A stretch of DNA of 9,138 bases from Endomicrobium sp. GTDB taxonomy: Bacteria > Elusimicrobiota > Endomicrobiia > Endomicrobiales > Endomicrobiaceae. Below the pieces are notes generated by a model that worked only from the letters and a program-made list of their open reading frames with translations, made no database searches and had not been told where the DNA came from. Location: contig JAISDI010000206.1 of assembly GCA_031264895.1 (NCBI GenBank), positions 1 to 9,138 on the forward strand, written 5' to 3'. This document shows positions 6,840-9,138 of this stretch, piece after piece (the first letter of the stretch is position 1; every line of letters begins with the position of its first letter). The translations under genes and the position numbers were made by a program.

Positions 6840-7429
6840 TAATAGGACTTACCGGCGGCATAGCTACGGGAAAAAGTGAAAGCGCAAAATATTTAAAAAA
6901 AATGGGCGCTTTTATAATAGATGCCGACGAAATTTCTCACTGCCTTACTGCAAAAGGAATGCCGGCTCTTGACGAGCTTGTAAGATATTTCGGCAAAGGC
7001 ATATTGCGTGGCGACGGCGCTTTAAACAGAAAAAAACTTGCCGAAATAATTTTTTCCGACCCTGAATCGAAACTTAGGGTAGAAAAAATTCTTCATGCTT
7101 ATATAATTTCGCGCATAAACGAAATAGCCGCAAAAAAATATAAAAAATATAACATAATAATAGACGCGCCTTTGCTTTTTGAAGTCGGACTGGACAGAAT
7201 ATGCGATAAAATAACCGTAATATGGGCGCCTTACGACGTACAGGCAAAAAGGCTAGCTGCGCGCGACGGATTAAATCAAGAACAGGTAAAAAAAAGAATA
7301 GCTTCCCAGATGCCGATAGAAAAGAAAATCAAACTTGCGGATCATGTCGTTGACAATACCGGCTCAAAAGCGGATTTAGGCAAAAAGATAAGGGAACTAT
7401 ATTCATTATTGACAGCCGCAAGAAAATAA
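6836..7429 (+). CDS. coaE: Dephospho-CoA kinase
   Basis: Catalyses the last step of coenzyme A synthesis, phosphorylating the ribose 3'-OH of dephospho-CoA with ATP. The 197-residue length is typical. The P-loop is GGIATGKS (7-14), followed by DADEIS (29-34) at the acceptor site, IDAPLLFE (109-116), the RIASQ lid region and ADHVVDN near the C-terminus. One family position is altered: the usual HP pair is HA here (His87-Ala88 in ILHAYI). The start ATG overlaps the polA stop as ATGA, with GGGGAGAG (6820-6827) 8 nt upstream. An in-frame ATG at 6779 would add 19 residues inside polA before the P-loop strand and is rejected. The -35 box of the rho promoter lies within its last codons. Confidence 0.95.
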   Translation: MIIGLTGGIATGKSESAKYLKKMGAFIIDADEISHCLTAKGMPALDELVRYFGKGILRGDGALNRKKLAEIIFSDPESKLRVEKILHAYIISRINEIAAKKYKKYNIIIDAPLLFEVGLDRICDKITVIWAPYDVQAKRLAARDGLNQEQVKKRIASQMPIEKKIKLADHVVDNTGSKADLGKKIRELYSLLTAARK

Positions 7430-7437
7430 TGTACAAT
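7409..7437 (+). promoter_or_regulatory. Strong sigma-70 promoter for rho
   Basis: A consensus -35 TTGACA (7409-7414) and -10 TACAAT (7432-7437) are separated by exactly 17 bp. The -35 box is inside coaE and the coaE stop codon is in the spacer. The start site would be near 7444, about 150 nt before the rho ATG. This is the best promoter in the window. Confidence 0.7.
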
Positions 7438-7443
7438 TCAAAA

Positions 7444-7594
7444 GCTTATTATGTTCACCGAAAAAAATCATTAAAATAATCTAGGAAAATTAAACAAACA
7501 AATCGGCGCTTATCATTTCTGTTTTTATGCTTTCCAAAAAAAAATTCATCATCATCAGCATTATCTTTATCAACATAAAACTCTGGAGGAGTTA
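7444..7594 (+). promoter_or_regulatory. Long rho leader, C-rich and G-poor
   Basis: About 150 nt lie between the predicted start site and rho. From 7511 to 7584 there are 15 C and only 3 G in 74 nt, with CATCATCATC-type repeats and no visible stable hairpin. Unstructured, C-over-G RNA is what Rho binds, and E. coli rho is known to be autoregulated by premature termination in its leader. Autoregulation here is an inference. A 22-codon reading frame (7527-7595) lies within it. GGAGGAG (7585-7591) is the rho ribosome binding site. Confidence 0.4.
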
Positions 7595-7595
7595 A
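7527..7595 (+). CDS. Possible 22-residue leader peptide upstream of rho
   Basis: An ATG at 7527 opens 22 codons ending TAA at 7593-7595; the last A of the stop is the first A of the rho start (TAATG). The predicted peptide begins MLSKKK and continues with a stretch holding seven Ile and two Phe, so it looks like a tiny membrane segment or a regulatory leader. There is no Shine-Dalgarno sequence before the ATG, and the rho ribosome binding site falls within its last codons. A chance frame in low-complexity DNA is quite possible. The arrangement recalls the rhoL leader of E. coli in position only, with no sequence similarity claimed. Confidence 0.2.
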   Translation: MLSKKKFIIISIIFINIKLWRS

Positions 7596-8881
7596 TGGAA
7601 AAAGAAAAATCCATGGACGTATCGGTTTTGTCAAAAAGGACAATGGCAGAACTTACAAAACTTGCAAAAGATCTCAAACTTGACTCGGTTGCAGGTCTAA
7701 GAAAACAGGAGCTTATCGCAAAAATACTTGAAGCCCAGACAAAAGAAAACAATTTGGTTTACGATGAAGGAGTTCTTGAAATCCTTCCGGACGGGTTCGG
7801 TTTTTTGCGCTCTCCGGATTACAATTATCTGCCGGGTCCGGACGATATATACATATCTCCGTCGCAAATAAAAAAGTTTGCGTTAAGAAAAGGCGATACC
7901 GTCGCCGGATACGTGCGTCCTCCAAAAGAACAGGAACGTTTTTTTGCTTTGCTGCAGGTCAAGTCGATTAACGGGCAGGAAAATCTTGAAAATATAAGAG
8001 AACGTTCGCTTTTTGACAATCTGACTCCTCTTTACCCAAATGAAAAAATAGTCATGGAAACAAAAAAGGAAGAAGTTTCCACGCGCGTTATAGATATGCT
8101 TGTTCCTATAGGCAAAGGACAGAGAGTTTTAATAAATGCCGCTCCGCGCACGGGGAAAACCGTTTTGCTTCAAAAAATAGCAAATGCAATAACCGAAAAT
8201 AATCCCGATGTAGTACTTATGGTTCTTTTGATAGACGAAAGGCCGGAAGAAGTTACAGATATGCAGCGTTCGGTAAACGGAGAAGTAATATCTTCGACTT
8301 TTGACGAACCGTCGGACAGACATATTCAGGTAGCCGAAATGGTTATAGAAAAAGCCAAAAGAATGGTTGAAAACGGCAAAGACGTCGTTGTTCTTCTCGA
8401 TTCAATAACAAGGCTGGCAAGGGCTTATAATACGGCGATCCCGTCAAGCGGAAGAGTGCTTTCCGGCGGGCTTGATTCAAACGCTTTGCAGCGCCCAAAA
8501 AGATTTTTCGGCGCCGCAAGAAATATCGAAGAAGGCGGCAGTTTAACGATAATAGGAACGGCTCTTGTTGAAACCGGAAGCAGAATGGACGACGTTATTT
8601 TTGAAGAGTTTAAAGGCACTGGCAACTGCGAAATTTATCTCGACAGAAAACTTGCCGACAGAAGAATATTTCCGGCTATAGATTTACTGCGTTCCGGCAC
8701 GAGAAAAGAAGAACTTCTGCTCAATGAAGACGAAAAAAATAAAATGTGGATATTGAGAAAATGGATGAATTCCATGAATTCTATAGAAGTAATGGAAGAA
8801 CTTACAAAAAGAATGCTCATCTCAAAATCAAACAAAGATTTTCTAAAACAGATGGAGTTATCAAGCCTAGAGGGGTTATAG
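7595..8881 (+). CDS. rho: Transcription termination factor Rho
   Basis: A hexameric RNA-dependent ATPase/helicase that ends untranslated transcripts. The 428-residue length is close to E. coli (419), with no large insertion. Domains: N-terminal helix bundle (about 10-50), the RNA-binding fold with DGFGFLRS (66-73) and GPDDIYISPSQI (81-92), and the ATPase core. The Walker A loop is AAPRTGKT (182-189), differing from the usual APP start. Catalytic Glu215 is in LLIDERPEE, Walker B is VVVLLD (Asp269), the Q-loop motif is LSGGLDSNALQRPK, and the R-loop region is EEFKGTGN. GGAGGAG (7585-7591) lies 3 nt before the ATG. The C-terminus continues a few residues past the usual end (ELSSLEGL), and the stop codon coincides with the first bases of a repeat. 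It has its own strong promoter and a long leader. Confidence 0.97.
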   Translation: MEKEKSMDVSVLSKRTMAELTKLAKDLKLDSVAGLRKQELIAKILEAQTKENNLVYDEGVLEILPDGFGFLRSPDYNYLPGPDDIYISPSQIKKFALRKGDTVAGYVRPPKEQERFFALLQVKSINGQENLENIRERSLFDNLTPLYPNEKIVMETKKEEVSTRVIDMLVPIGKGQRVLINAAPRTGKTVLLQKIANAITENNPDVVLMVLLIDERPEEVTDMQRSVNGEVISSTFDEPSDRHIQVAEMVIEKAKRMVENGKDVVVLLDSITRLARAYNTAIPSSGRVLSGGLDSNALQRPKRFFGAARNIEEGGSLTIIGTALVETGSRMDDVIFEEFKGTGNCEIYLDRKLADRRIFPAIDLLRSGTRKEELLLNEDEKNKMWILRKWMNSMNSIEVMEELTKRMLISKSNKDFLKQMELSSLEGL

Positions 8882-8934
8882 TCAGGGGTATTTGCGATAC
8901 CCCCGAACCCCCACGCCTTACTTTTTGCAGTCGG
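8879..8934 (+). repeat. TAGTCAGGGG repeat, copy A
   Basis: This 56-nt unit matches 9019-9073 at 51 columns, with four mismatches and one gap; the copies are 140 nt apart. It begins with the rho stop codon TAG. The inner stem TCAGGGGTA (8882-8890) against 8898-8906 has one mismatch. It ends CTTACTTTTTGCAGTCGG, but the second arm of the downstream hairpin seen in copy B is replaced by the 22-bp module at 8934-8955. Confidence 0.75.
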
Positions 8935-8955
8935 GTGCTTGCGCCCGGCAAATTA
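8934..8955 (-). repeat. 22-bp module, inverted relative of 174-195
   Basis: Its reverse complement equals 174-195 except at one base. It is fused to the end of repeat copy A. Confidence 0.6.
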
Positions 8956-8975
8956 TAACGACTTTCTTGATTGTC

Positions 8976-8996
8976 ACCCTGAACTTGTTTCTGGGT
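8976..8996. repeat. ACCCTGAA hairpin, copy 2 of the CTGAA-type repeat
   Basis: ACCCTGAA (8976-8983) and TTCTGGGT (8989-8996) form an 8-bp stem with one T-T mismatch and the loop CTTGT. Stem and loop sizes match the hairpin at 138-158, and the outer bases co-vary (ATG/CAT there, ACC/GGT here), suggesting the paired structure itself is the conserved property. Confidence 0.5.
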
Positions 8997-8998
8997 CT

Positions 8999-9016
8999 GC
9001 CGTTAAAAACAACGGC
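8999..9016. repeat. 6-bp hairpin GCCGTT/AACGGC
   Basis: GCCGTT (8999-9004) and AACGGC (9011-9016) pair perfectly around the loop AAAAAC. It sits just ahead of repeat copy B. No T-tract follows. Confidence 0.4.
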
Positions 9017-9018
9017 TC

Positions 9019-9073
9019 TAGTCAGGGGTATTTTCGGTACCCCTGAACCCCACGACTTACTTTTTGCAGTCGG
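9019..9073 (+). repeat. TAGTCAGGGG repeat, copy B
   Basis: Second copy of the unit at 8879. Its stem is perfect: TCAGGGGTA (9022-9030) pairs with TACCCCTGA (9038-9046), 9 bp with a 7-nt loop. Unlike copy A, its CTTACTTTTTG end continues into a second complete hairpin (9056-9085), so this copy looks closer to the full element. Confidence 0.75.
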
Positions 9074-9085
9074 TCAAAAAGTAAG
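9056..9085. repeat. 11-bp perfect hairpin CTTACTTTTTG/CAAAAAGTAAG
   Basis: The left arm 9056-9066 and right arm 9075-9085 pair perfectly around the 8-nt loop 9067-9074. It is the longest uninterrupted stem I found. It is followed by CAAAAACCC rather than a T-tract, so it is not an obvious terminator on the + strand. The sequence to the window end (9086-9138) shows no gene; it may be further repeat sequence cut by the edge. Confidence 0.65.
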
Positions 9086-9138
9086 CAAAAACCCTTGCCG
9101 CTGAAAGCATTCGCAAAAGATTTTAGAAGCAAATTCGG

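Noticed and set aside
7451..7474. 7-codon frame early in the rho leader
   Set aside because: Very short, with no ribosome binding site and no link to a hairpin or to the rho start.
8879..9085. CRISPR array
   Set aside because: Only two repeat copies 140 nt apart, different in length and ends, with hairpins between them and no cas genes.
8746..9104. Two 70-codon open frames at the 3' end of rho and in the repeats
   Set aside because: The first overlaps rho in another frame and both translate the repeat modules; no protein family or start signal is seen.

Overview
The window is a compact housekeeping segment from a bacterium, with every gene on the + strand. In order it carries tRNA-Gly(CCC), def-fmt, a thioredoxin cluster (trxA, two tandem TlpA/ResA-type secreted thioredoxins, trxB), polA-coaE and rho. 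The coding DNA is A+T-rich, with many AAA/GAA/ATA codons. One secreted thioredoxin has a signal-peptidase-I type leader and the other has a lipobox-like leader, so the cell exports thiol-redox proteins. Gene content, gene order and the style of intergenic repeats would fit an uncultured or host-associated lineage such as Elusimicrobiota (Endomicrobium-like). This is a guess from general appearance, not something the sequence proves.

Region by region: 1-205 is non-coding and packed with short hairpins and repeat modules. A good sigma-70 promoter (206-234) precedes the tRNA (264-334). def and fmt overlap by 7 bp and make the two enzymes of the N-formyl-methionine cycle. A second promoter has a perfect -10 hexamer overlapping the fmt stop codon, with a 12-bp palindrome where transcription should start. 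It drives trxA, tlpA-1, tlpA-2 and trxB, with gaps of 14 nt or less or overlaps. polA follows 6 nt later and overlaps coaE by ATGA, so this is probably one long transcription unit. A third strong promoter (TTGACA, 17 bp, TACAAT) straddles the end of coaE and gives rho a leader of about 150 nt that is C-rich and very G-poor. From the rho stop codon to the window end (8879-9138) the DNA is again a mosaic of repeats. Some modules there match those at the left edge.

Functional logic: trxA/trxB form the cytosolic thioredoxin system and the two TlpA-like proteins act outside the membrane, so the central operon is thiol-redox plus DNA repair (PolA) plus coenzyme A synthesis (CoaE). No transmembrane electron carrier (DsbD/CcdA) is present in the window. 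I do not see a clearly new defence or mobile system. The points most worth a second look are: PolA with Asp replacing Glu at both the steric-gate and the motif-C positions and a fully degenerate proofreading site; the rho leader with a hidden Ile-rich reading frame ending in a TAATG junction with rho; the tandem TlpA pair with different membrane attachment; and the modular repeat families at both edges, one of which supplies the rho stop codon.
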